64,000 nucleotides of DNA from Arcuatula senhousia (taxonomy: Eukaryota > Mollusca > Bivalvia > Mytilida > Mytilidae), in contig OZ020306.1 in assembly GCA_963971305.1 (NCBI GenBank), positions 59,618,686-59,682,685 on the forward strand. Reading direction: 5' to 3'. The notes beneath the pieces are model-generated. The model searched no databases and was not told the origin of the DNA. It was given only the letters and a program-made list of their open reading frames with translations. Shown here piece by piece: positions 44,006-54,743 of the stretch. Every line of letters begins with the position of its first letter. Position 1 is the first letter of the stretch. The position numbers and the translations under genes were made by a program.

Positions 44006-44177
44006 CTTTGACTGGTAATATAAAAATGAAAGATTCTATTAAATATAGCGGTTTAAATAAATGAAATTTTAGATATCAATTAAAATAAAGATCTTGCTTC
44101 TAGGTTGTAGTTTAAATCAAATCACCTGGAAGGGGGAAGATATTGTATTGAATTTAACAACCAATAGTTAACACCAT

Positions 44178-45547
44178 TTTATTGATTGATTGATTGTTGG
44201 TTGCTTTACGTCCCGTCGGCGATATTGCAGCAATCATCGGGACATAAACAAGTTGATATAATTATGTTAATAACATGTTAATATAAAACAAAGTCAAAAG
44301 ACCGTAGATAAAACAAAAAGTATGCCAAGAAAATAAATAGATAAAATAATCATTAAAAATAACACACTAAAACAATAAAACCATTTAAAGCAATAGGAAA
44401 ACAAAGAACTTAACAAAAATAAGCTAAATATTATGACAACAAATTAACTTTCAAATGGTGATTACAAAAACTATAATTTTGAATACTGACCGATTTCGTT
44501 TAAAAAGGATAAAATAGCATCGGCTGGAATGCCGCTAAACAAATCGTGCATGGATGCACAGTTAAAATACTTCATGCGAATTTGAGCAAGATCAACACAG
44601 TCGAGGAGAACATGCCTCGAGGAATACCGTGCGTCACAAGGGATACACATCGGGACCTCCTTCTCTTGTGTCATCAGGTAGCCATGGGTGACTCTAGAAT
44701 GTCCTATACGACATCTAGTGATGACTACCTGGTCTCGACGGCATTGGAATGAAGCATGATTCTCCCCAAGCTGTGGCGTGAGCTCATGAAGTTTGTTGTG
44801 CTCAGCGGCAGCCCAAACCTCGTCCAATAAACTTTGGACTTATACTCAGATTGTATTTCTACAATCCGAATAAGGAATAAAACAATTGAACACTGGTTTA
44901 CGGAGGGCTTCCTTTGCAACCCTGTCCACAACTGAATTCCCATGAATACCAGTATGACTTGGTACCCATCGGAAAATCAATTCCACGCCACCATTAATCA
45001 ATTTATGAACCATATATACAATTTTAGAAATTAACGGATTTTTAAATTTACAGTTTTCAATTGCCAAAAGACAAGAAAGAGAATCGGAACAGATAAGGAA
45101 TTGTGAGTGCTCAGAAGCATCAATTAGCCTGAGGGCTTAAATGATGGCTTTTCTTCAGCTGTAAAATAGGAAGCAGCAGACGGGAGTCGTTGTGTTGACG
45201 TGCTATTCCCTGAGACAGCAGCAGCAGCAACACTGTCACCATCTTTAGAGCCATCTGTATAAACTGTTAGAAACCCAGGATATCTAGATTTAATTTCGGA
45301 ATAATCTTGTTGAATAAGCAGGTGATTTGTTTCAGATTTTTTATGTTTACGAAGATCAAAAATAAATTTAGGCTTTAAAAGTTCCCAGGGTGTAACTTTC
45401 AAAGGCTTGACAGGTTTTATAGTTTCTAAATTAAGTTTCAGATTAGTCAGGTGAGGTTCGATACGAATACCAAAAGGAGGAGTTTTGTTTTCATGATTTT
45501 TATACATATTCCTGAGAGGTGGATTGAAAACACAATCATGGACAGGG
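44178..45547 (-). pseudogene. LINE 3' fragment with RNase H, copy 2
   Basis: Flanked by TAACACCAT at 44169-44177 and 45548-45556. The minus strand carries, in three frames, the RT end (CVFNPPLRNMY), RNase H (YTDGSKDGDS, VPSHTGIHGNSVVDRVAKEA) and a C-terminal Cys/His block (CIPCDARYSSRHVLLDC). Frameshifts lie near 45130 and 44840. The 3' end is the hairpin GTCCCG...CGGGAC plus (AATC)n, seen as TTGATTGATTGATTG at 44181. It is about 80-85% alike to copy 1 at 58.9-60.3 kb. RNase H placement suggests the I group (Nimb-like). Confidence 0.88.
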
Positions 45548-45724
45548 TAACACCATGTTAAGGATAATATTGAAAATTAACACACGCATTACTGTATTAC
45601 TACTACAAGGATCAGTTAATAAAAAATTTTGGAATATGTACAATCGAATTTAATTTAATTCACATACTGTGATACTATATATAATCGTAGTGGAATTAAT
45701 CATTTGTGGATTTTAAAGAACTCA

Positions 45725-46560
45725 AAAGATTTGTTAGATAATTTAAATCCTGGTCATTCTCTGAAGTTCATTCTTTAAAAACTTTCGATTTTTCAACTTT
45801 GTACACCACGTTGCCACAAGAAAAACTTAAGTGTCGACTGAAAAAAATATTGAAAAGGTTTTTTCGAATTCAACATACACCCGTGCGGGATCCGGGTGGC
45901 GAATAGGCCCGCAGCAGCGCTAAGCTTGTCGGTAAAATTCCACTAAAGAGCGCTCAGAAACCTGACATCGGGTCAGGCCGCTTTGCCTACAAAGCGACTG
46001 GGATGTGTGCCCCAGGTGGTTGAATGGGGCAGCCCTGACATCGAGAGATGCGGGGTCGTCAGGCGATAATGCGGAAAACCTGACCGCAAACCATAGTGGT
46101 GCACCGTGTTGGGAAAAATGTCACGTTCCTCGCACGTTAAAGAACTCTGCTGCAGGTCTTGGTAAGAGTAGGACCCGTAGGATCCCCATGCAGAAGGCTA
46201 AATTTCCCGTCCCTACCCATCACTCCTTTTTCCAGTGGCAGTCAAAACTCTCCTACCCGATTGGCCTTGTGTCCCCATTTCCTCCACTTCATCATCATTT
46301 CATGTTCATTGTATCACCACGTTCATGTTCATCTCCCGGATATAGCCGAAATCGTGCTGCTTGGGAGTAAAGCAATAACTAACTAACTAACTCGAATTCA
46401 ACGTACTTTGTTGTTTTAGGCTATAATTCTACATTTTTTTCCAAAACATCCTATAAAGATAAGATTTTTTACACTATGGATCATATTTGCAGTATGCTTG
46501 ATTTCCTTATTCACTACATTTTTGTCACATTTGGGGGAGAGATTTTAAATATGCATACAA
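45725..46560 (+). pseudogene. RT remnant of a second Penelope/Poseidon-like type, split by SINE B
   Basis: Before the SINE the frame reads SLKTFDFSTLYTTLPQEKLK then CRLKKILKRFF, the RT motif A region (DFSTLYT). After it comes VLGYNSTFFSKTSYKDKIFY, MDHICSMLDFLIHYIFVTFG and a stop soon after. This order is found in Penelope-like RTs. It is a different subtype from the element at 39.7 kb, and old. Confidence 0.65.
45879..46391 (+). mobile_element. SINE B copy 5, full length
   Basis: Target duplication TCGAATTCAAC(A/G)TAC, 15 bp with one mismatch, at 45864-45878 and 46392-46406. The head starts ACCCGTGCGGGATCCGGGTG. The 3' hairpin is 46333-46367 (CTCCC with GGGAG). The tail is four ACTA units. 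Best reference copy for SINE B. Confidence 0.96.
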
Positions 46561-47191
46561 CATGTGTTTAATGGAAAACCACCATTCTCAAAAAGTTTTG
46601 AAATATCTATGGCCGACATTGTCACATTTCTGCTTCAGTTGTGAATTAAAGGAGGAATCGGTGGCAACCCTGTTGAAAAGGCCTTCAAATTTTTAGAATG
46701 TTAAATTGTTTGGATGTTCAAAATATTTAATAGTCCCATTTATCTTTGTTTATGTTCAATGGTGAAAAAATATTTATAAAACTGTTCAAATCAAACAGCA
46801 CATCATTTTCAAGTTTGCAGCCAAAATCATATTTCAAGGATAGACAAATAGTGTGCTAACCATTATTGATGCTTGATTGTAGGCTCTGTCAACTTTCTAT
46901 TAAAATGAAAACATGTCCATTTCACCCAATATATATTATCAATAGTACACGTATGTATTATAATTCTATGAAATATTAGGATAAAAAATGCTCTGTTCCT
47001 CATATGATGTTTTTGATGTTCAATAATTACTGAATAATCAGAAATTGTACATCAAAAATATTAATATCAAATTTATAACAAATACATCACAATCCAACCA
47101 TAAGAATTATGTACTGACTAATTATGACATTAAAACATTTACATGATAATGAATGTTCAATATTTTTATCAGCTGACTGCATAGCCAGTCC
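46561..47191. other. AT-rich intergenic or intronic DNA
   Basis: Nothing recognised. It may be the intron before the exon at 47192. Confidence 0.35.
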
Positions 47192-47388
47192 AGGTATTGA
47201 CAGCAGATGTTATATCATACGAGGCTTTGGATGATGAAATAATCACACTGACCTGCTTAGATGGGGAAGAGGTAACAGATATTATGGTAAATGAGCAAAT
47301 GCTGTTAAGCCACTTTCCCGATGACAGTATGGAAGAGTTTGAGAGTAGACTACCAGAAACATCATTTTCCGACTGCAAAGAGGAATGA
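47192..47388 (+). CDS. Possible 3'-terminal exon, acidic protein
   Basis: After an acceptor-like GCCAGTCCAG the frame gives TADVISYEALDDEIITLTCL, then DGEEVTDIMVNEQMLLSHFP and a Ser/Glu-rich end to TGA at 47386-47388. It is acidic, with no known domain. No in-frame ATG stands at the start, so it is an exon and not a gene by itself. Coding potential is judged from composition only. Confidence 0.35.
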
Positions 47389-47881
47389 AAATTGATACGG
47401 ACTAATATGATTAAGTTAGGCATGTAAATACTTTTATATTATTATCAAATGGTATCAGAGAACTCAGGCTATGCGATGTTAGATGATACATTTTTTTTTC
47501 TTTTATATTGGTGCTTTAGACACATTTGTACATTCCAAAAAGCTATTTTTGTTATTAGTGATAATATTCATCCATCCATTGTTACATGTGCTTGTGGTCT
47601 CATTGTTTTACAAATATTTAGATGCTATTACCATTGGAATCTGACAATAACCAGTATATATGACACATTATTGTATAGATTATTGGTACATTTCAAATGT
47701 GTTTACCAATGGGGCAATGCTGTTATAAAGAATGTTAGAATTGACAGATATATTTGACCGTATTTTACTTCAACAGATTTCTAAATAGATATTTTAACCT
47801 AAATATTTAATGTAAAATAATGTGCAATAAGTCCCATTTTCAACATAACCTGTTATAGTTTTCATCCATCCATTATAAGGG
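47389..47881. other. AT-rich 3' flank
   Basis: The + frame at 47449-47757 is Phe/Ile/Tyr-rich and looks like chance in AT-rich DNA. Confidence 0.35.
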
Positions 47882-48363
47882 GTGAGTGAGTGAGTTGGTG
47901 TTTAACGCCCGTGCAACGCTATATAGGTTATTTACAGGCGATGAACATGAAAAGGATGATACAATGAACATGAAATGATGATGATAAATGAAATATGGGG
48001 GTGCAATGGGACACAAAGGACCGGTAAATTTTGAAGAACCACAGGAAAAGGGAAGAGGTGGGTAGGGGCGGAAAATTTAACATATGTGGTGCACTACTTG
48101 GCGGTCCACAAAGGGGTCTTTTACGTGCATGATGCGTGGCACTCTCCACACACGTTGGCCCACTATGGTCGGCGGTCAGGGTTTTCGTATTATGACAACC
48201 CCCGCGGACGAGGGCTACCCTATTCAGCCACCTAGGGTACACACTTGGTCGCTCTGTGGGCTGAGCACTGACCCGACGTCAGAATCCCAAGACCCTTAGT
48301 CGCCTTTTACGACAAGCTATGCTCTGCAACGGGCCTATTCGCAACCCGGGCCCCGCACGGGAC
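47882..48363 (-). mobile_element. SINE A copy 11
   Basis: Full length with a 7-bp deletion in the core (GTATTATGACAACCCCC lacks TAGACCT). No clear target duplication. Confidence 0.93.
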
Positions 48364-48939
48364 CGCTCCAGATTTAAATATTTTTTTTTTGGGGGGGGGA
48401 GGTCGGAAAGTACTTTTTCCTTTACCCCCCCATCCATAAAAAATAATAATTTTTTTAGCATTATTTCTTCACAATATTTCTAAAACCACCACCACCCACC
48501 ATATATGTTATAGAAATTCCTCTCGTCCCCAACAATATTAATACTAGAACAGTCCTTAATGTCTTTGTTATCACAAAAAAAAAGATAACGAACGTCCTCA
48601 TTGATTATTCTTTTGAATGCTCAAAGATAAATATCTAATAAATGTTATAAGTTTTTAATACAGTGTATATTTTTTTACAGTAGAAGTTATTTAGATGATG
48701 ACTATTTTATGTGCTTTTTACCTAATATTATTTTATGTATAATTTGTATATTGTTGTTATAAATTTGATAAACCATTATATGCATGCATAATATTCTACA
48801 TGCACTATAACTAAACTGAAACTAATATATCTGATGCAAACCATACAGAATATCAGTCTTGACAAGGCATGCATGTTGCTATTTGTGAGAAATGATAACA
48901 CACAGGGCAGTAATGTGTGTGTGTGTGTTGGCGTTTAAT
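48364..48939. other. AT-rich DNA with G-run and GT microsatellite
   Basis: A T10-G9 run near 48380-48400 and (GT)8 near 48915-48928. No gene signal. Confidence 0.4.
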
Positions 48940-48950
48940 GCCCTTTATCG

Positions 48951-49464
48951 TTAGTTAGTTAATTATTGCTTTACTCCCAAGCAGCGCGATTTCGGCTATA
49001 TCCGGGAGATGAACATGAAAGTGGTGATACAATGAACATGAAATGATGATGAAGTGGAGGAAATGGGGACACAAGGCCAATCGGGTAGGAGAGTTTTGAC
49101 TGCCACTGGAAAAAGGAGTGATGGGTAGGGACGGGAAATTTAGCCTCCTGCCTGGGGATCCTACGGGTCCTACTCCCACCGAGACCTGCAGCAGGGTTCT
49201 TTAACGTGCGAGGAACGTGACATTTTCGCCAACACGATGCACCACTATGGTTTGCGGTCAGGTTTTCCGCATTATCGCCTGACGACCCCGCATCTCTCGA
49301 TGTCAGGGCTGCCCCATTCAACCACCTGGGGCACACATCCCAGTCGCTTTGTGGGCAAAGCGGCCTGACCCCGATGTCAGGTTTCTGAGCGCTCTTTAGT
49401 GGACTTTTACCGACAAACCCAGCGCTGCTGCGGGCCTATTCGCCTCCCGGGCCCCGCACGGGAC
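48951..49464 (-). mobile_element. SINE B copy 6, full length
   Basis: Target duplication GCCCTTTATCG at 48940-48950 and 49465-49475. Three TTAG tail units, with one changed to TTAA. Confidence 0.95.
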
Positions 49465-49517
49465 GCCCTTTATCGACCCACATATGCATTTAACATGTAT
49501 TTCCTAGGATGAAAACA

Positions 49518-49837
49518 CCCTTGTGGGTGCCGGGTGGCGAATAGACCCGCAGCAGCGCTGAGTTTGTCGGTAAAAGTCCACTAAAGAACGCTCAGAAACC
49601 CGACATCGGGTCAGGCCCCTTTGCCCAAATAGCGACTGGGATGTGTGCCCCAGGTGGTTGAATGGGGCAGCCCTGACATCGAGAGATGCAGGGTCGTCAG
49701 GTGATAATGCGGAAAACCCGACCGCAAACCATAGTGGTGCACTGTGTTGGGGAAAAATGTCACGTTCCTCGCACGTTAAAGAACCCTGCTGCAGGTCTCG
49801 GTAAGAGTAGGACCCGTAGGATCCCCATGAAGGAGGA
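49518..49837 (+). mobile_element. SINE B copy 7, 3'-truncated
   Basis: The head is diverged (CCCTTGTGGGTGCCGGGTGG). It runs through the core and stops at CCCCATGAAGGAGGA. Because the 3' end is missing, the break happened after insertion. Confidence 0.9.
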
Positions 49838-49841
49838 TCTG

Positions 49842-50194
49842 TCCCAAATTATAAATAGGTGTTGGTGTTTGGCTTCTTGAGACAGTTCATTATTGCCTGG
49901 CGGTGCCGGTGTATTGGCTTCTTGAAACATTTCATTATTGCCTGACGGTGCTGGTGTTTTCAACAGTACCTCATTGCCTGACAGTTTGGGTGTTTTGGCT
50001 TCTTGAGACAGTTCTTCATTGCCGGATAGTGTGGGCATTTTAACTTTGAGACAGTTTATCATTGGTTTGCGTGTTTCGGCTTCTTGAGACTGTTCATCAC
50101 TGCCTGACAGTGTGGGTGCTTCGGCTTCTTGAGACAATTTTTCATTGCCGGACAGTATGGGCATTTTATCTTTTTGAGACAGTTTATCATTGCT
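49842..50194 (-). repeat. In-frame coding minisatellite, 15-residue units
   Basis: On the minus strand about six to seven 45-bp units give LSGNE.LSQEA.TP.-type repeats (for example PILSGNEKLSQEAEA, PTLSGNEELSQEAKT, PAPPGNNELSQEAKH). The frame stays open for over 100 codons despite unit divergence, pointing to selection on a repetitive acidic protein or recent expansion. It runs out into SINE B copy 7. No start or splice site is assigned. Confidence 0.55.
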
Positions 50195-50204
50195 TAAGCG
50201 GTGT

Positions 50205-50561
50205 CAGAAGAATTTAAAGTTTATAAAAGTTTACGGACGGAGGACAGACGCAACGTGATGGCAATAGCTCATCGATATCGACGATATCAACAGGTAAGTT
50301 GGAGGTTACTGCTTACGGTTCAGTTGACAAAATCTTTGACGATATCGTAATGATATCGTCGATATCGATGAAGATTTAGAGTCAACATGTATATCTGTTA
50401 TTCAACACAGTATAACATGGAATAAATACATATGTTTCCATTGGTAGCAGAGAATCAATGTCGAGGATATCGTAACTACATTGTGTCCTGCTTATTTTTT
50501 ACCCTAAAGTCTCTACTCCATTAAAAGTCTGATTTGACGAGAGCTTTGGTTTTGCAAAATT
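50205..50561. repeat. Family D end fragment and GATATC-rich inverted repeat
   Basis: A D-family end (GACGCAACGTGATGGCAATAGCTC, 50248-50270) runs into CATCGATATCGACGATATC (50270-50288). The exact inverse of this word lies at 50352-50370. The 63-bp loop contains another ACGATATCG word. No ORF. Confidence 0.55.
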
Positions 50562-50572
50562 CAACTTGATCA

Positions 50573-51059
50573 GTGAGTGAGTGAGTTGGTGTTTTACGCC
50601 CGTGCAACACTATATAGGTTATTTACAGGCGATGAACATGAAAAGGATGAAAAATGAACATGAATCGATGATGATAAATGAAATATGGGGATGGGGTGGG
50701 ACACAAAGGACCGGTAAATTTTGAAGAACCACAGGAAAAGGGGAGAGGTGGGTAGGGACGGAAAATTTAGCCTATGTGGTGCACTACTTGGCGGTCCACA
50801 AAGGGGTCTTTTACATGCATGAAGCGTGGCACTCTTCACACACGTTGGCCCACTATGGTCGGCGGTCAGGGTTTCCGTATTATAGACCTGACAACCCCCG
50901 CGGACGAGGGCTACCCTATTCAGCCACCTAGGGTACACACTTGGTCGCTCTGTGGGCTGAGCACTGACCCGACGTCAGAATCCCAAGACCCTTAGTCGCC
51001 TCTTACGACAAGCTAGGCTCTGCTGCGGGCCTATTCGCCACCCGGGCCCCGCACGGGAC
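50573..51059 (-). mobile_element. SINE A copy 12, full length
   Basis: Target duplication CAACTTGATCA at 50562-50572 and 51060-51070. Otherwise close to copy 7. Confidence 0.95.
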
Positions 51060-51157
51060 CAACTTGATCAGAGGCATTCTTCCAGAAAGTTAAACAATCA
51101 CAACCATGTTGAATGTGCTTATTATTTCATAACTGGAAATTCTTTAATAATACTTAC

Positions 51158-51258
51158 AAAGCAACATTTTGGAACTTGGATTCCACGTTTTGGCGTGTAG
51201 TGTGCTTCTGTTTGATTGTGGAGACTTGTGTCATCATCATGTCTTGTAAGAACTTCAT
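51158..51258 (-). CDS. Small internal exon, unknown protein
   Basis: 101 nt between acceptor TTATAG|ATGAAG and strong donor TGCTTT|GTAAGTA. Peptide EVLTRHDDDTSLHNQTEAHY plus TPKRGIQVPKCCF. The consensus donor and charged peptide favour a real exon. No domain recognised and no neighbouring exon found. Confidence 0.4.
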
Positions 51259-51959
51259 CTATAATTGAATAATGATGTAAATCTTTATTAACTGTCAAGC
51301 ATATCAAAGTAACATACATGTAGGGTACATTTATTTCAGACATACAATGGGACTGTAATCAAACTACACAGTATGTATATATAATGTTGATAATGTTTGT
51401 TGTCATATTTATTGTCTATTATTATTAGCAAAAGAGTCGATCTGGAAAAAAATATTTTAAAATCTAAAGGTTGAAATTAAATAGAACCGCGAAAAAATCA
51501 TTTCTTTTTTTATCTTTCTCTCTTCTTTTTTTCTTGTATATCTTTACGTCCTGTCTAGGACAACCATCCAACGGTAGAGTTAAATGTAAAAAAAAAAAAA
51601 AAAAACTTCATCTATTTATCACCATCACCATTTAGTTTTACCATAAACCTGCATATTAAAATAGTCTAATATACAGGTCTATGGTTTAACGTACAAATCC
51701 TATTGGATCACTGGCAATGTTGAAGTTCACTTTGGTTTATGTGAAGTCATAAATATCGGTAACCTTTCTTAGGGTTATATACATTGGGCTCATCACATTC
51801 TTCAAATAGCAGTTAAAAAGTTAAAATAAAATAATAACGTACCAATCCTATTGGATCACTGGCATGCAATGTTGAAGTTCATTTTGGTTTTTGTGAAGTC
51901 ATAAATATCGGTAAATAAAATATGTTGCACTGTGGCTCGTGTATAAATAAAATAGATAA
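51259..51959. repeat. AT-rich DNA with a local duplication
   Basis: The words CCTATTGGATCACTGGCA and ATGTTGAAGTTCA.TTTGGTTT with GTGAAGTCATAAATATCGGTAA occur at about 51698-51762 and 51845-51915, a diverged direct repeat of about 70 bp spaced 147 bp apart. An A19 run lies near 51588. Confidence 0.6.
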
Positions 51960-52038
51960 TTAATGGATGGTGAAGCCACATTTAAAAGGTAAAATCTAAA
52001 TTAGAAATATAAAGAAATATAACCTATAAAACAAGAAT

Positions 52039-52075
52039 GCCCAAATTTTCGGACATAAAGCCCTTCTTTAGGGGC
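52039..52075 (-). ncRNA. Hammerhead-like motif, Penelope copy 2
   Basis: The minus strand folds as GCCC / CTAAAGA / A-GGGC-TTTAT-GTCC / GAAA / ATTT / GGGC. Stem I is as in copy 1. Stem II has different bases from copy 1 but still pairs (with one G-T). Core G5 is A, so it is probably inactive. Confidence 0.45.
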
Positions 52076-52596
52076 TAAAAAGTAAAAAGATGATCACACA
52101 TCGACTGACGAGGACAGAATGACATAAAATAGACTCGAAGAACATCACGTGGTATTTTAATTCTGAACTTCATGACTAATTTATAAATATTAAGAAAAGG
52201 TCGGTCTTTTTACCTTCGGGTCAGGTGAGCTAATGTCATCGTTAGGCGTCCGTCGTCCGTCGTTAACTTTTCTTCAAAGATCTTCTTCTCTGAAACCACT
52301 GATGGGATTGCTTTGAAACTTTGTACACTTGATCTTTAGGATGTCCTCTACCAAGTTTGTGAATTATATACAATTCGACCAACAAACATGGCAGCCGTTG
52401 CTAAAAATAGAATAGGGGGGTCAGACCATTGTTTTTGGCTCATAACTCGAAAAGTATAAGAGATAGAAAAAATCCGAAGCAACTTTCCATGTTCAGCATC
52501 AAAAGCTCTACAAATCTCTCCATTGAGTCGAAGTTGTAAACCTACTCCTTATAGGAGTTATTGCCCTTTAATCATTAAAATTGACCATTTTAGCAG

Positions 52597-54078
52597 TTTT
52601 TATACGACCGCAAAAAATTTGCGGACGTATTATGGTATGATGCTGTCGTCGTCGTCGTCGTCGTCTGTTAACTTTTTAGTGTTTCCACAATAACTTTAGT
52701 TCCAGTTATCCGATTGCTATGAAACTTTACAATGATGTTCCTTACCATAAAAGGATGCATGGGATTGATTTTGGGGGTCCCCCCATTTTTCGTTTAGAAA
52801 TTAGGGGCCAAAAAAGGGCCAAAAATACTACTTTTTTGTTTGTTTCCACAATAACTTTAGTTCTAGTTATCCAATTGCTATGAAATTTGACAGTGATGTT
52901 CCTTACCATACAAGGATGAATGGGATTGATTTTGGGGGTCCCCCCTTTTTTTGTTTCGAAATTAGGGGCCCAAAAGGGGAAAAAAATTCAAATATTTTAC
53001 TTGTTTCCACCATAACTTTGGTCCTAGTTGGCCTATTGCTGTGAAATTTGTCAAGAATGTTTCTTACAATAAAAGAATGAACCTGATGAATTTTTGCGCC
53101 CCCCTTTTTCTCCGTTGAGTAATTAGGGACCAAAAGGGGCCAAAATAAAAACTTTTTTATTTGTGGTCCGATTTTGAATTTTTTTTTACATGTTTGTTCT
53201 TGTCAAATAGCGGATACAAAATTAAGAATTAATTTTTGCGACCCCCCCTTTTTCCCCCTATTACGTAATTAGGGGCCAAACGGGGCCAAAATCGAAACTT
53301 TTTTATTTGTGGTCCGATTTTGAATTTTTTTTTTGCAAGTTTATTTTTGTCAAGTAGCGAATCCAAATTTGAGAATTTATTTTTGCGACCCCCACCCCTT
53401 TTTCACCTGTTACATAATAAGGGGCCGAAATTGAAACTTTTTTATTTCTGGTCCGATTTTGAAATTTTTTTTTGCATGTTTGTTCTTGTCAAATAGCGGA
53501 TACAAAATTAAGAATTAATTTTTGCGACCCCCCCCCTTTTTCCCCTTATTACGTAATTAGGGGCCAAATGGGGCCGAAATTGAAACTTTTTTATTTCTGG
53601 TCCGATTTTGAAAATTTTTTTTGCATGTTTGTTCTTGTCAAATAGCGAATACAAAATTAGGAATTAATTTTTGCGACCCCCCCTTTTTCCCCCTATTACG
53701 TAATTAGGGGCCAAATGGGGCTTTTTTATTTGTGGTCCGATTTTGAAATTTTTTTTTGCAAATTTATTCTTGTCAGGTAGCGATTCTAAATTTAAGAATA
53801 AATTTTTTGGGCTGTAATCATAATTAAAAAAAAATTCTGGTTCGATTTTTAATTTTTTCCCCAAACATTATTCTTTTAAAGAGTAGAATACAACATTCAA
53901 AATTCATATTTTTAGCCCCTGGGTTGAAAGTCCATCAGAGAAGCATGTGTCAAAAAGCTTTGTCAGTCCACCATGGGCTGCATGTGTCCAGAACAATAGA
54001 CTATCCATATTAGGCCTAAAACGTACAGGGTTCAACATGTTGCGGTCGTATCATGCTGCGCTCGGCGAAGCTTTTTAT
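52597..54078 (+). mobile_element. Family E repeat, copy 2
   Basis: Starts with a hairpin (ATACGACCGCAAAA with TTTGCGGACGTAT), then (GTC)6-7 and TTAACTTTT. Near 53120-53760 there are about five tandem subunits of about 170 bp, each with GGGGCCAAA and TTTGTGGTCCGATTTTGAA. It ends in CCACCATGGGCTGCATGTG and ACGTACAGGGTTCAACATG. No ORF of note. Confidence 0.8.
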
Positions 54079-54253
54079 TGGACTATATCTTGAAAACTGT
54101 CAGAGCTAGAGGAAAAGTTAGCATTGCAAAATTGTAAGGCTCATTGAGATCTACAAAAATGATTCCAGGGTCTAAATTGTCAGATCAGCCGTTTAAGAGT
54201 TATTCCCCTTTAACTGTTTTTCATTAATATTAACTCATTTTCAAAAATCTTCT

Positions 54254-54743
54254 ATCCCGTGCGGGGCCCGGGTGGCGAATAGGCCCGCAGCAGAGCCTAG
54301 CTTGTAAGAGGCGACTAAGGGTCTTGGGATTCTGACGTCGGGTCAGTGCTCAGCCCACAGAGCGACCAAGTGTGTACCCTAGGTGGCTGAATAGGGTGGC
54401 CCTCGTCCGCGGGGGTTGTCAGGTCTATAATACGGAAACCCTGACCGCCGACCATAGAGGGCCAACGTGTGTGGAGAGTGCCACGCTTCATGCACGTAAA
54501 AGACCCCCTTGTGGACCGCCAAGTTGTGCACCACATATGCTAAATTTTCCGCCCCTACCCACCTCTCCCCTTTTCCTGTGGTTCTTCTAAATTTTCCGGT
54601 CCTTTGTTGCCCACCCCATCCCCATTTTTTATTTATCATCATCATTTCATGTTCATTTTTATCATCCTTTTCATGTCCATCGCCTGTAAATAACCTATAT
54701 AGCGTTGCACGGGCGTAAAACACCAACTCACTCACTCACTCAC
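54254..54743 (+). mobile_element. SINE A copy 13, full length
   Basis: Target duplication TCAAAAATCTTCT at 54241-54253 and 54744-54756. The duplicated word is D-family sequence, and the intact D copy 4 shows the empty site. Confidence 0.96.

Noticed and set aside
46005..46386. Recurrent MCPRWLNGAALTSRDAG.. frames
   Set aside because: They are SINE B body sequence, non-coding by the same reasoning.
47449..47757. 102-codon membrane-like ORF
   Set aside because: Phe/Ile/Tyr content matches chance reading of AT-rich DNA, with no splice or start context.
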